Part shown: in pieces, positions 26,917 to 36,107 of the stretch
Numbering within the stretch: the first letter of the stretch is position 1
Layout of the letters: every line of letters begins with the position of its first letter
Assembly: GCA_944386155.1 (NCBI GenBank)
Contig: CALWZY010000002.1
Location: 1-44,639 of the forward strand
From: an uncultured Clostridia bacterium
GTDB lineage: Bacteria; Bacillota; Clostridia; TANB77; CAG-508
DNA: 44,639 bases
Reading direction: 5' to 3'
Notes under the pieces: generated by a model
Told to the model about the DNA's origin: nothing
Database searches by the model: none
What the model saw: the letters and a program-made list of their open reading frames with translations, nothing else
Translations under genes and position numbers: made by a program

Positions 26917-27138
26917 TTAATAGTCCAAAAACCAATCAGGACGCTTGAATTTATCCGGCTTTACGATAAAATCCAGGAGCGTCATGAGACATGCAAGCTC
27001 GAACATTCCGGGCTCATCAGCGTCTGACTCAAAGTCGAGCAATCTCTGCTCTTCAATCTTCATCCGCTTCGCAAGTGCCTCTGTGCTCACTCCCTTTTTC
27101 ACTCTTGCCGTTTTGATCTGCTGTCCTAATGTTGCCAT
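26917..27138 (-). CDS. Small XRE/Cro-like helix-turn-helix protein in foreign cassette B
   Basis: 73 residues. Residues 5-60 follow the Cro/CI HTH plan (LGQQIKTARVKKGVSTEALAKRM, then EEQRLLDFESD), followed by an alpha-helical end and a DWFLDY tail. A small DNA-binding repressor is the best reading. Codon use is foreign and includes CGG (27064-27066) read as Arg within the HTH. +1 shifting there would hit TGA at once. AGGAGG precedes the ATG. It has its own perfect promoter, two inverted repeats in the leader and its own terminator, so autoregulation is likely. It is divergent from cassette C. Confidence 0.85.
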   Translation of the reverse strand: MATLGQQIKTARVKKGVSTEALAKRMKIEEQRLLDFESDADEPGMFELACLMTLLDFIVKPDKFKRPDWFLDY

Positions 27139-27155
27139 AACACATTCCTCCTAGA

Positions 27156-27174
27156 ATAGTCCATAGTGGACTAT
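27156..27174. promoter_or_regulatory. Candidate operator palindrome in the cassette B leader
   Basis: ATAGTCCA TAG TGGACTAT, 8-bp arms, 17 bases upstream of the start codon, next to the ribosome site. Candidate site for the HTH protein itself, or an RNA hairpin. Confidence 0.5.
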
Positions 27175-27185
27175 GTTTTTTATAT

Positions 27186-27202
27186 AGACAAACAATATGT
27201 CT
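27186..27202. promoter_or_regulatory. Inverted repeat at the cassette B transcription start
   Basis: AGACA, 7 bases, TGTCT, covering the expected +1 of the cassette B promoter. Second operator candidate. Confidence 0.4.
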
Positions 27203-27209
27203 AAAATTA

Positions 27210-27238
27210 ATTATACTACTTTTTTTAAAAAGTTTCAA
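27210..27238 (-). promoter_or_regulatory. Promoter of cassette B
   Basis: On the minus strand TTGAAA, 17 bases, TATAAT. Confidence 0.85.
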
Positions 27239-27264
27239 ATCATTAATCTATACAATAATTTTTA

Positions 27265-27273
27265 TGATATAAT
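27265..27273 (+). promoter_or_regulatory. Extended -10 promoter of cassette C
   Basis: TGATATAAT: TATAAT with an upstream TG. No good -35 was seen. It is back-to-back with the cassette B promoter. Confidence 0.65.
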
Positions 27274-27361
27274 AGCTGTATTCCACTTTCGAATAATCTC
27301 TTTTTAGGCACTACATCAAAGAGCTTATTCATCGAGTAAAAAAGAGAAAGGAGGTGTCATC

Positions 27362-27601
27362 ATGTGTAGCGATATGCCTGATGGGGTATTTACCGATACT
27401 ATCAAAAGCATAAAGAAAATTGGTAGTCTTGGTGAACTTGAAAGCTCAGAGATCATTCTTGATCTTGCTAGATTCGGCACATATAGTTTCGACTATTTTT
27501 GCCACTGGCAATACGAAGATTTCTGGCTAAATGCCCATCTTGGGTCAAGAGTTAAGGTAAGCATATCTAGCGGTCACATCAGCCAGATTCAGCTTATCTA
27601 G
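27362..27601 (+). CDS. Small protein of unknown function in foreign cassette C
   Basis: 79 residues, soluble, aromatic-rich middle (FGTYSFDYFCHWQYEDFWLNAH). Family not recognised. AGAAAGGAGGTG is the ribosome site, similar to AGAAAGGACG of cassette A. G+C is above the neighbours. No in-frame CGG. It carries its own promoter and terminator. Back-to-back with the HTH gene, so it could be its target or a two-gene module, but nothing shows this directly. Confidence 0.8.
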   Translation: MCSDMPDGVFTDTIKSIKKIGSLGELESSEIILDLARFGTYSFDYFCHWQYEDFWLNAHLGSRVKVSISSGHISQIQLI

Positions 27602-27633
27602 GTAAATTCGGTCCAGCACAGCGATGAAAAAAG

Positions 27634-27667
27634 CAGGTCACCTATGCTAGCGGTGACCTGTTTTTTT
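27634..27667 (+). terminator. Terminator of cassette C (also faces pheT)
   Basis: CAGGTCACC/GGTGACCTG perfect 9-bp stem and TTTTTTT. A run of A upstream lets it work in the other direction too. Confidence 0.93.
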
Positions 27668-30035
27668 ATCTTAATTCTGCTTTTAATTCTTTTTCAAGTC
27701 TTTCTATAATTTTTTCTACAGCTTTATTTATTTCATCATCAGTCAATGTTCTATTCTGTGATGCAAATGTAAGTGAATATGCTAAAGACTTCTTGCCCTC
27801 AGGGATTCCTTTTCCAGTATAAATGTCAAACACTTCACTTGATGAAAGAAGTGATCCTCCTGCTTTTTTAATATTTACTTCAATATCTTTTGAAGTAACT
27901 TTATCATCAACTACTATTGCGATATCTTTTTTAACTTCTGGATATTTTGAAATTTCTTTATATTTCATTTTACTTACTTTTTTAGAAAGAAGTTTATCTA
28001 AATCAATCTCTAATATATAAACATCTTCACTTTCTACAGAAGGATGAATCTTTCCAATTAATCCTACTATATCATTATTTACAGAAATTAAAGCAGATTG
28101 ACCTGGATGCATATCTTCTGGCAAGTTTTCTTTATCTTTTACAAAGCTATATCTTGAGTTATATCCTAGATAATCTAGAATTTCTTCTGCAACACCTTTT
28201 ATTACATAAAAATCTACTTTTTGTTTATTTATTCCTAAGTAATAATCTCCTGACATTAATGCAGCAAGTTTATTTGTTTCTGAATACTCATCAGCTTTCT
28301 TTTGAAAAGCTTTTCCCATTTCAAAGATACAAACATCTTTATTATCTCTTGCCTTATTATATTGATATATTTTATATAAAGCCACTGATAAACTATGTCT
28401 TAAAGTGTTTTTATCTTCTGATAAAGGATCTAATAATTTTACTTTTTCATAATCATCTTTTGTAAACATCTTACTTTCATTTTCAGGAACTAGTATATAA
28501 GATAAAGTTTCACTTAATCCTAAATCTATCATTTTATTTCTAATCTGTCTTGATACTTTATCATAACTTCCCATCTTAGGAGCAATGTCTGGTAACTTTC
28601 CTTTAATATTATTTACGCCATATATACGTCCAACTTCTTCTATTAAATCTTCTTTTATAGAAATATCAATTCTTCTTTTAGGGACAGAAACTGTAATTAC
28701 ATCATTATTTACTTTTGTCTTAAATCCTAATCTTCTAAATACATCTAATATATCTTCTTCTTTAATATTCATTCCTAAAATTGAATTAATATTTTTAGTA
28801 GTAATGTCAATTACTTTATCAGATCTATCTGTTGTATCATATTTTGCCATACCACCTACTACTTCAGCATCAGCATATTTTTCTAGTAAATTACAAGATC
28901 TTTCTATTGCCATATATGTTCTATTTGAATCTAATCCTTTTTCAAATCTATTACTTGCTTCACTTCTTAAAATAGAATTAGATGTTCTTCTTACTTTTAC
29001 TCCATCAAATATAGCAGCTTCGATAATTATATTTTTAGTCTTATCTGTAATCTCAGTATCCAAACCTCCCATTACTCCGGCAAGTCCTATTGATCTTTCT
29101 CCATCTGAGATTACTATATCTTCAGTCTTTAATGTTCTTTCTATTCCATCTAATGTTGTTAATTTCTCTCCTTCTTCTGCCATTCTAACTTCTAAGACAC
29201 CTTTTAAAGTATCTGCATCATAGAAATGAAGTGGCTGTCCTGTTTCAAGCATTACATAATTACTAATATCCACAACATTATTAATAGGTCTTATTCCAGA
29301 TGCTATTAATCTATTTTTAATAAAATCTGGGCTTTCTTTAATTTGTACATTTTTAACTTTTTTAGCTAGGAATATAGAACAATTTTCTGTATTTATTTTT
29401 AATTTAAATGAATCGTTTAAATCTTCTTTATTTTCTTTATGTGATAAATCAATATCTTTTACTTTTTTATCATATATAGCACCAACTTCATATGCCATAC
29501 CTAAAATACTTAGTAAATCCCCTCTATTTGCTGTTAGATCAAAGTCAATTACTTCATCATCTAATTTCATATATTTTATAGGATCTTCTCCAACTTTAGC
29601 ATCTAATGGTAATTCATGAATTCCTGCTTTATCAGCTTCTGTTAAGAACTTATTTTCAAGTCCAAGTTCAGCAATAGAACATAACATTCCATTTGATTCT
29701 TCTCCTCTTATTACACTTTTCTTAATAACTCCACCTGGAAGAATTGCTCCTGGAAGTGCTACTATAACTTTTAAACCTTTTCTTGCATTTGGAGCTCCAC
29801 ATACTATATCTAATACTTTGTCTCCAATATCTACTTTGCAACAATGAAGATGATCTGAATCTGGATGCATTGTGCATTCTTTTATCTCTCCAATTACTAG
29901 GTTTGTAGCATTTATTAATTTTCCAGCATCGTCATATTCATTTCCTGCACTTGTCATATCTTCTGCTAATTTTTTTACATCTAAATCTTTATCTAAATCT
30001 AAATAATCTCTTAAAAAATTAATACTTAATTTCAT
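27666..30035 (-). CDS. pheT: Phenylalanyl-tRNA synthetase beta subunit
   Basis: 789 residues. N-terminal EMAP-like tRNA-binding domain ([26 protein letters not shown]), B3/B4 editing domain, B5 domain, catalytic-like core and C-terminal FDX-ACB anticodon-binding domain ([16 protein letters not shown] to [24 protein letters not shown]). I choose ATG 30035 over 30044 because AAGGA is then 8 bases away; it overlaps the pheS stop. Forms the alpha2-beta2 PheRS. Confidence 0.97.
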   Translation of the reverse strand: MKLSINFLRDYLDLDKDLDVKKLAEDMTSAGNEYDDAGKLINATNLVIGEIKECTMHPDSDHLHCCKVDIGDKVLDIVCGAPNARKGLKVIVALPGAILPGGVIKKSVIRGEESNGMLCSIAELGLENKFLTEADKAGIHELPLDAKVGEDPIKYMKLDDEVIDFDLTANRGDLLSILGMAYEVGAIYDKKVKDIDLSHKENKEDLNDSFKLKINTENCSIFLAKKVKNVQIKESPDFIKNRLIASGIRPINNVVDISNYVMLETGQPLHFYDADTLKGVLEVRMAEEGEKLTTLDGIERTLKTEDIVISDGERSIGLAGVMGGLDTEITDKTKNIIIEAAIFDGVKVRRTSNSILRSEASNRFEKGLDSNRTYMAIERSCNLLEKYADAEVVGGMAKYDTTDRSDKVIDITTKNINSILGMNIKEEDILDVFRRLGFKTKVNNDVITVSVPKRRIDISIKEDLIEEVGRIYGVNNIKGKLPDIAPKMGSYDKVSRQIRNKMIDLGLSETLSYILVPENESKMFTKDDYEKVKLLDPLSEDKNTLRHSLSVALYKIYQYNKARDNKDVCIFEMGKAFQKKADEYSETNKLAALMSGDYYLGINKQKVDFYVIKGVAEEILDYLGYNSRYSFVKDKENLPEDMHPGQSALISVNNDIVGLIGKIHPSVESEDVYILEIDLDKLLSKKVSKMKYKEISKYPEVKKDIAIVVDDKVTSKDIEVNIKKAGGSLLSSSEVFDIYTGKGIPEGKKSLAYSLTFASQNRTLTDDEINKAVEKIIERLEKELKAELR

Positions 30036-31074
30036 ATTCTTCATCCTTTCTATCGAATTGTTTTAAAAATCTTACATCATTTTGATATAAAAGTCTTATA
30101 TCAGTAATTCCGTATTTAAACATCGCAAGTCTATCTAATCCTACACCAAATGCAAATCCAGAGTATTTGTCTGGATCATATCCATTCATTTTTAAAACAT
30201 TTGGATGAACTATACCAGAACCTAGAAGCTCAATCCATCCTGTTTGTTTACACAAATTACATCCTTTTCCACCACATTTAAAACATGAAACATCAACCTC
30301 ATATGATGGTTCTGTAAATGGAAAATAACTAGGTCTAAATCTAAGTTCTGTATTTTGTCCAAGCATCTTTTTCATAAATACTTCTAAAGTACCTTTTAAA
30401 TCTGCTAAAGATATATTTTTATCTACGACTAACCCTTCAACTTGATTAAATTGATGTGAATGTGTAGCATCATCTTCTCTTCTAAAAGTCTTTCCTGGAA
30501 CTATTACTCTTATAGGTGTTTTTTCAGTATTTGCCATCATAGTTCTTGCTTGAACTGCAGAAGTTTGAGTTCTAAGTAAATATTCAGTAGTAATATAAAA
30601 ACTATCTTGCATATCACGAGCTGGATGTCCTTTTGGAAGATTTAATCTTTCAAAACAATATTCATCTGTTTCAAGCTCTGGTCCTGAAACTACATCATAT
30701 CCCATAGAAACAAATAAATCTTCAACCTCTTCAATTATTCTGTTTAATGGATGCTTACTTCCTCTTCTTGTTTTTTTACTTGGAAGTGTAATATCAATAT
30801 CTTCTTCCTCTAATTTCTTATTTAGTTCTATTTTCTTTAGTTCTTCTTCTCTTTTCGTAATTTCAGAATTTAATTCTTCTTTAGCTTCATTTACTAAAGC
30901 TCCCATAATAGGTCTTTCTTCTTTTGATAAATTTCCCATTCCTCTTAAAAGTTCTGTAAGTTTTCCCTTTTTTCCTAGATACATTACTCTCAAATCATTT
31001 AGCTGTTGTAAACTTTCAGAATTTTTAATTTCTTTAATCGCATTTTCTTTAATTGAAATAATTTCGTCTTTCAT
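30019..31074 (-). CDS. pheS: Phenylalanyl-tRNA synthetase alpha subunit
   Basis: 351 residues. Coiled-coil N-terminus, class II motif 2 ([18 protein letters not shown]), the zinc-like [19 protein letters not shown] insert usual in this group, and motif 3 [22 protein letters not shown] precedes the ATG. Controlled by the Phe T-box directly upstream. Confidence 0.98.
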   Translation of the reverse strand: MKDEIISIKENAIKEIKNSESLQQLNDLRVMYLGKKGKLTELLRGMGNLSKEERPIMGALVNEAKEELNSEITKREEELKKIELNKKLEEEDIDITLPSKKTRRGSKHPLNRIIEEVEDLFVSMGYDVVSGPELETDEYCFERLNLPKGHPARDMQDSFYITTEYLLRTQTSAVQARTMMANTEKTPIRVIVPGKTFRREDDATHSHQFNQVEGLVVDKNISLADLKGTLEVFMKKMLGQNTELRFRPSYFPFTEPSYEVDVSCFKCGGKGCNLCKQTGWIELLGSGIVHPNVLKMNGYDPDKYSGFAFGVGLDRLAMFKYGITDIRLLYQNDVRFLKQFDRKDEEYEIKY

Positions 31075-31108
31075 TGTTTCCTCCTTATATATTAATTATT
31101 TATATCAT

Positions 31109-31145
31109 ACAAAAAAGCCTTTCATCCTTATAGGACGAAAGGCTT
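31109..31145 (-). terminator. Phe T-box terminator
   Basis: AAGCCTTTC/GAAAGGCTT stem followed by T run on the minus strand. Confidence 0.88.
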
Positions 31146-31395
31146 ATATATTTCGTGGTACCACCTAATTTTATTAAATAATTGAATACATATATTTACA
31201 TTAATATATAAATATATAAAATAATTATCTAACCTCTTAAGTTATAACGTTACTAACGTCTACATCTACTTTTATTTCAATATAGAATCTCCAAAGTGAA
31301 ATTTCAATAAGTAATATATAAATAAGCTCCCAGCAAATTACTTATTCTCTCTTAATATATTTTCTACTTATCTACTTTGCTTTTTCTTAGATTTT
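31109..31395 (-). promoter_or_regulatory. T-box leader, Phe (UUC) specifier, for pheST
   Basis: On the minus strand the T-box AGGTGGTACCACG (31154-31166), Stem I with lower pairs CAAAGT/ACTTTG, and TTC followed by A in the specifier loop (31298-31300 plus strand GAA). UUC matches Phe. Confidence 0.93.
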
Positions 31396-31470
31396 ATTTC
31401 TTATTCGTTTTATTATAAATTATATCTCCTTTAAAAAGATATTCTGCTTACAATTAAGTATTTTAGCACA

Positions 31471-32286
31471 TTATTCGTCATTTGACAATATATTTTTGCT
31501 TTTTTCTTCTATTATCATTTCTACTGATTCTATTAAATTATTTTCATTATATTTTTTACTTCTTTTTAATTCTTTTAATTTTTCTTCATTAAATTTATTT
31601 ATTCTTTCTCTTATATCAGAAAAAACATTATTTTCAATCATTTTTCTAGGATTTATTCTTCCAAAAAAGAATTTTTTTGCACCTTTAAAAATCTGAGGTC
31701 CTTTAATTTTTGTTTGTATTTCTTTTTCTTCTGTTTCCATTGCTTCATTAAGCTCTTTTTGTTTTTCTTTTATTTTAGCATTAATAGTCGTTTTTAACCT
31801 TCTAGCTTTTGCTTCACTTTTTGATATTTCATCTTCTTTTTCATATATTATTTCTGCAATTTCATCATCACTATTATCAAGTTTTGCTCTTGCTTTAATT
31901 TCTTTTCCTTTTAATTTATAAATCTCATTATATTTTTCTAATTGAACTAAATCCTCTTCTAATAATTTTACATACCCCATTGTAATAATATTATCAAAAT
32001 TAGTACCAATATCATTAAGAGCATCTTTATACTTATTTAGTAAATCATTTTTATTTTCTTCTATATCTTCAAATTTCTTTTTATTTTCTAAAACTTTAGA
32101 ATTTATATCATTAATGCCATATATAATTACATTTTCAACATTAGAAGTCTTATTGCTTACTATATTTTCTGTATTTTTATATTGATAAGCTGAAGAAACA
32201 ATTGCATTTAATTTAGATAATAAAAGTGCTTCTTTCATTAAATTGTTAAAATCGTTATCTTTATTTTTTTTCACTTTACTAACCAT
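31471..32286 (-). CDS. Long helical/coiled-coil protein, unknown
   Basis: 271 residues, highly charged, no signal or membrane segment. Mostly heptad-like Lys/Glu-rich helices from about 60 to 200 (KARRLKTTINAKIKEKQKELNEAMETEEKEIQ), then GRINPRKMIENNVFSD. Preceded by a 46-residue protein gene with an 11-base gap and AGAGGTGA. A structural or scaffold role is possible. Not recognised. Confidence 0.75.
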   Translation of the reverse strand: MVSKVKKNKDNDFNNLMKEALLLSKLNAIVSSAYQYKNTENIVSNKTSNVENVIIYGINDINSKVLENKKKFEDIEENKNDLLNKYKDALNDIGTNFDNIITMGYVKLLEEDLVQLEKYNEIYKLKGKEIKARAKLDNSDDEIAEIIYEKEDEISKSEAKARRLKTTINAKIKEKQKELNEAMETEEKEIQTKIKGPQIFKGAKKFFFGRINPRKMIENNVFSDIRERINKFNEEKLKELKRSKKYNENNLIESVEMIIEEKSKNILSNDE

Positions 32287-32296
32287 TTATTCACCT

Positions 32297-32437
32297 CTAA
32301 TTAACTGCTTTTTTTATTTCTCTTTTTATTTTTGCTTTATCATTTTCTATAATTTTTAAGAGATTTTCTAATTCTTCTTCTGTCATGTAGTCTAAATTAT
32401 ATATTTCATTATTGTATGACACTGTTCCTAAACTCAT
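32297..32437 (-). CDS. 46-residue small acidic/basic helical protein
   Basis: Starts MSLGTVSYNNEIYNLDYMTEE and continues as a single charged helix ending KKAVN. AGAGG lies 9 bases before the ATG. It is directly upstream of the coiled-coil protein gene and probably co-translated. No family recognised. Confidence 0.7.
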   Translation of the reverse strand: MSLGTVSYNNEIYNLDYMTEEELENLLKIIENDKAKIKREIKKAVN

Positions 32438-32484
32438 AATAAAAAACCTCTTTTCTTAATTTTCTTATACTTATAGATAAAGCG

Positions 32485-32507
32485 GACTTATCTCGTCCGC
32501 TTCATAT
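32485..32507 (-). terminator. Stem-loop after the DUF5050-like gene
   Basis: AAGCGGAC/GTCCGCTT stem but only a weak T run (TTTATCTAT). A partial terminator at best. Confidence 0.4.
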
Positions 32508-32519
32508 TTTATTTATAAT

Positions 32520-33779
32520 TTACTTTGATTCTTCATTTTTTTCTACATCAAATTCTTTAACTTCTGCAGATGAGATTTTTCCAGATAAATCTTCTTTTTC
32601 TGTTCCATCTGTTTTTACTCTATATAGTGTGTTGTAATAGTAGTTATCTTGAATTCTATCTTCAAAATAAATGTAATCTCCAACTACATTTATGTTACTA
32701 TATGCTACTTCTGTCTCAACAATTTTATTTGTTTCGTTCTTTTTAGTATTTAATCTATAAATAGCATATTTGTTAGCTACTCCTGCTTCTCCTTCTTCAG
32801 AAGTTCCTTCATAATCTGAGAAATAATAAATATCATTTTTAACAACATTAAATGTTTTTACATTTTTATCTACTATTACTGTTTCTTCTTCTCCAGATAG
32901 ATTTGTTCTTACTAATTTATCTGCTTTATCTATATAATAAATATAATCTTTATCAACTTGAAAATCATTAGCATTTACATTCTCTAAATCTTGTTTATTT
33001 TCAAAATCTTTTAAATCAATTTTAACCATTTCATCATCAGTATTTTTTATATAAATATATCCTTCATATATTTGGAAATCACTAACTTCTATATCATCTC
33101 TTATAATTTCAGTATTTTTTCCATTAGTTTTTGTTCTAGATAAATTTAGGTTATCATTTATATAATACACATAATTATCAACAACTGACATTAATTCATA
33201 ATTTTCAAATAAGTGTTCTGTATTTTCTTGATACTCTGCATTGTTTCTATAACAAGATATATCATTTACTAAAACTTCTCTTTTATTTCCATTAGTTTTA
33301 ACAATATCTCTTGTTCCATTTTGTGCATCTACTTTCATATAGTATATCCAATTTCCGCTTTTATTTACTGAATAAGCAACTATATCATCTGTAAATGTTT
33401 CATAAGTTTTTACTTTTCCGCTTGAAGATATACTATATACTCCTGATCTATGATTATTTTCTGTTTCTTCTTCATTATTATTAATATAAGATATTACTAC
33501 TTTGCTTCCATCTTTTAGAGCAAATCCTTTGTTATTTGTATTTCCTGAAGTATTACCATATCTAGTTCCTATTATAGCAATTACTATTACTACAATTAAA
33601 ACTATTAAAATAACAGCTGATACAATTCCTAAGATAATTTTATTCTTTTTCTCCATATTTTTAATACTTTCTTTAAATCTTGTAAAATTATCTGGAATAT
33701 TTTTAAAAAACTCTTTTACTCTTCCAAAAGCTGTTTTAAAAACATTTTTCTTTTCATTATTTTCTTTTTTCTCACTCAT
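32520..33779 (-). CDS. Membrane-anchored beta-propeller-like protein (DUF5050-like)
   Basis: 419 residues: cytoplasmic basic N-terminus, one membrane helix at about 46-70, then an extracytoplasmic domain of repeated YxYYI blades (IYYMKVDA, VYYINDNLNLSRTKTNG, YIYIKNTDDEMVKID, YIYYIDKADKLVRTN, DIYYFSDYEG). This pattern is that of DUF5050-type propellers found in clostridial envelopes. The ligand is unknown. GAGGTG precedes the ATG. Confidence 0.82.
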   Translation of the reverse strand: MSEKKENNEKKNVFKTAFGRVKEFFKNIPDNFTRFKESIKNMEKKNKIILGIVSAVILIVLIVVIVIAIIGTRYGNTSGNTNNKGFALKDGSKVVISYINNNEEETENNHRSGVYSISSSGKVKTYETFTDDIVAYSVNKSGNWIYYMKVDAQNGTRDIVKTNGNKREVLVNDISCYRNNAEYQENTEHLFENYELMSVVDNYVYYINDNLNLSRTKTNGKNTEIIRDDIEVSDFQIYEGYIYIKNTDDEMVKIDLKDFENKQDLENVNANDFQVDKDYIYYIDKADKLVRTNLSGEEETVIVDKNVKTFNVVKNDIYYFSDYEGTSEEGEAGVANKYAIYRLNTKKNETNKIVETEVAYSNINVVGDYIYFEDRIQDNYYYNTLYRVKTDGTEKEDLSGKISSAEVKEFDVEKNEESK

Positions 33780-33817
33780 AGAAACACCTCATTTTTTCTT
33801 TTGCATTTTATATTAAT

Positions 33818-33847
33818 ATTATATATATAATCACTTTTTATTGTCAA
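33818..33847 (-). promoter_or_regulatory. Promoter of the DUF5050-like gene
   Basis: On the minus strand TTGACA, 18 bases, TATAAT. Confidence 0.7.
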
Positions 33848-33870
33848 TTAAATAATCTTTATTTTATAAA

Positions 33871-34899
33871 TTATTTTAAATATAATACAAGTCTAAATCC
33901 AATATATGTGTATGCACCGTCATATTCAGCAACTCTGCAAGAAATTGGGTAATTTATACCATCATTGTGGAATCCTCCACCTCTACCTGAATGGTTCTTT
34001 TCGTATATATCTCCCCATTCTTCTGTAGATATTTCCCAAACATTACCTGCCAAATCATATATATTATTTGTTACCCATTTTGAATTACGTCCAGTAACTG
34101 CTTTTGATTTTGTACCTTCTATATTATTTGCATAATTTCCATATGATGTAGAATTATAAATATCATACCCTGAATTTTCAAGCCATTTGCATAATGTATC
34201 CCAAACAAAACTACTTGTAATATCTGATTTAACTGATGAACTGTCTGCATAAGTATTTTGTGCGATTTCTCTCATTCTATCATAAACTATTTCAGTTAAA
34301 GGTACTGCACCAGATACTGTACTTGCTTTATTTTCATCTTCTGCATCTTGACTTGCTTCATATCTACCAATATAAAATCCTCTATATTTATTTACACTAT
34401 CCATATATTCAGCATTTGATTCTGCAGATTCTGAGAAATTTGCTTCAGCTACTTCTACTTCATTAGTACTTCCTATATTTGTAGTATTTTCTTCATCTGA
34501 TGTATTTGTGTTTGGATTTTCAAAAGTTCTTCTAGCAAACACTATATTATCAGTTGGTACCCACACAAATTCATTTCCTTTTTCATCTTTAATAACAGCT
34601 CCTGTAGATACTGTACCTTCTACATATGTAAATCCTTTTGGTAGTGGAATTTTTGAACCGTCAGAAGTTTCTACATACTCAACTTCTTGAGTATCTTCAT
34701 TTTCTTGATCTACAGTATTTTCATCTTGTGCAACATTTTCATCTACTGTATTTGTTTCTTCTGATACTTGATTATTATTATTTTGATTATCACTGTTTTT
34801 TGGGATTAAAACTATTGCAAGAACTGCAATAATTGATATAACTAAAACAATTGCTACAGAAATTATAATTATTTTCATCGTTTTATTATTTTTCATCAT
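33871..34899 (-). CDS. Membrane-anchored formylglycine-generating-enzyme-like (SUMF1-fold) protein
   Basis: 343 residues: membrane helix at about 8-30, an Asn/Glu/Thr-rich linker, then an FGE/SUMF1-like domain from about 90. Key phrases are FVWVPTDN, FYIGRYEASQD, NIYDLAGNVWEIS, RGGGFHND and YIGFRLVLYLK. The active-site Cys pair of true FGE is not evident, so it is more likely a binding or structural homologue. I use ATG 34899 with AAAGGAG 9 bases upstream; an in-frame start at 35022 would lie inside tmRNA. It follows ssrA by 21 bases with no terminator between. Confidence 0.8.
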   Translation of the reverse strand: MMKNNKTMKIIIISVAIVLVISIIAVLAIVLIPKNSDNQNNNNQVSEETNTVDENVAQDENTVDQENEDTQEVEYVETSDGSKIPLPKGFTYVEGTVSTGAVIKDEKGNEFVWVPTDNIVFARRTFENPNTNTSDEENTTNIGSTNEVEVAEANFSESAESNAEYMDSVNKYRGFYIGRYEASQDAEDENKASTVSGAVPLTEIVYDRMREIAQNTYADSSSVKSDITSSFVWDTLCKWLENSGYDIYNSTSYGNYANNIEGTKSKAVTGRNSKWVTNNIYDLAGNVWEISTEEWGDIYEKNHSGRGGGFHNDGINYPISCRVAEYDGAYTYIGFRLVLYLK

Positions 34900-34920
34900 A
34901 AGTGTTTCTCCTTTATAATA

Positions 34921-35273
34921 TGGTGGAGACGAGGAGAGTCGAACTCCTGTCCAGAATTTCATCCATATAAACTTCTCCGAGTGCAGTTTGTTATTAATTT
35001 TCCAAATATTATTCATTAACAAACAAACGAATAATATTTGTATCTTCTAAAATCCCTCTATTATCGAAGAATATAATAGATTCGTTTCCTACTAATTCGG
35101 CGCCTTAATCTTTAGTCGTAGGTTACTAAAGTAAGACGTTGCTGCAAACTAGGCAGCAATAGCTAATTCTTTATTATCAGCGTTTATTTTTAAATTGCAT
35201 CTTTTATGGTGGCCAGATGCTCCACCACTCGCTATTTATATTTCAAAAAAGCTGTCGAAACCATTACGTCCCC
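34921..35273 (-). ncRNA. ssrA: tmRNA
   Basis: 5' GGGGACG pairs with 3' CGTCTCC followed by ACCA (encoded CCA). The 3' arm TTCGACTCTCC and the 5' GGTTTCGACAG are the tRNA-like domain. The tag reading frame (35181 to 35149) starts at GCT preceded by TAAAC and encodes ADNKELAIAA then TAG. The RNA rescues stalled ribosomes with SmpB and tags products for proteolysis. Confidence 0.97.
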
Positions 35274-35283
35274 ATATAAAAGT

Positions 35284-35312
35284 ATTATACATTATTTAAA
35301 AAGTTTATACAA
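35284..35312 (-). promoter_or_regulatory. Promoter of ssrA
   Basis: On the minus strand TTGTAT, 17 bases, TATAAT, ending 11 bases before the mature 5' end. Confidence 0.8.
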
Positions 35313-35325
35313 TAATTTTAAATTA

Positions 35326-35371
35326 AAAAAAATCTCTAAAATATTTATTTTTAATATTTTAAAGATTTTAT
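35326..35371 (-). terminator. Terminator after the CmpB-like gene
   Basis: AAATCTTTAAAATATT/AATATTTTAGAGATTT hairpin with TTTTTTTT on the minus strand. Confidence 0.75.
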
Positions 35372-35372
35372 T

Positions 35373-36002
35373 TTAGAACACTTTTTTTACTTCTTCTATC
35401 ACATATTCTGAAACTAAAGTTGTACAATCATAATCAATATTTTCTATTTTTCCTCTTATTCCAAATACTAGAGATGAAGTTATAACAATATCTAAAATAT
35501 ATATTGAAAATAACACACTTGCACATGTATTTAAAACTTCTTTTGGAATCTTTTTTATTTGCTTTAACAAAAAGGGCTCTACATAACTTATTAATATGGT
35601 TGCAAGTACACCAAATAAAACTGTCGTTACAAGCCATACTCTACCATTTATATTAAATGGATTTACATCATCTGTATATTGCCACCATCTTCCACCAAAT
35701 AAAACTTCCATAACATAGCCTACTACATATTCAAAAACTGTACAAGCTAAAAAAGATAAGAAAAATAACTTAAGTGGTTTATCTTTATATTTTCCGAATA
35801 AAACAGTAATTAAAATACAACCAAATCCATATATTGAACAATAAGGTCCAATTAAAAATCCTCTGTTTACAAAGCTCCCTGTTTTAAAATAAAAAATAAT
35901 TACTTCCATTATCCAGCCCATAACAGCATATGTAGTAAATAATAAAAAATATTCAATTATAATATTCAGATTTTCTTTTATTTTATCTGTTAAAATCTTC
36001 AT
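35373..36002 (-). CDS. Putative ABC-transporter type IV (CmpB-family) membrane protein
   Basis: 209 residues, five or six membrane helices. The conserved block YAVMGWIMEVIIFYFKTGSFVNRGFLIGPYCSIYGFG near 25-60 and WWQYTD near 125 match the CmpB/ABC_trans_CmpB family of clostridial membrane proteins, whose transport role is not proven. AAGGAAG precedes the ATG. Single-gene unit. Confidence 0.85.
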   Translation of the reverse strand: MKILTDKIKENLNIIIEYFLLFTTYAVMGWIMEVIIFYFKTGSFVNRGFLIGPYCSIYGFGCILITVLFGKYKDKPLKLFFLSFLACTVFEYVVGYVMEVLFGGRWWQYTDDVNPFNINGRVWLVTTVLFGVLATILISYVEPFLLKQIKKIPKEVLNTCASVLFSIYILDIVITSSLVFGIRGKIENIDYDCTTLVSEYVIEEVKKVF

Positions 36003-36107
36003 ATATTATTAATCTTCCTTAAAAATTTGACAATTAATATTATACTATATTATTTTAACATTTTCAAGTATTATGTAAAGTTGTTATATTCTGGGAAAAA
36101 ATATATT

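Noticed and set aside
34921-35000. A tRNA gene suggested by the TTCGACTC arm
   Set aside because: The arm belongs to the tRNA-like domain of tmRNA; the matching 5' half is 300 bases away with a tag frame between.
34900-35022. A longer N-terminus for the FGE-like protein
   Set aside because: It would start inside the tmRNA and lacks a ribosome site. ATG 34899 has AAAGGAG and begins a normal membrane anchor.
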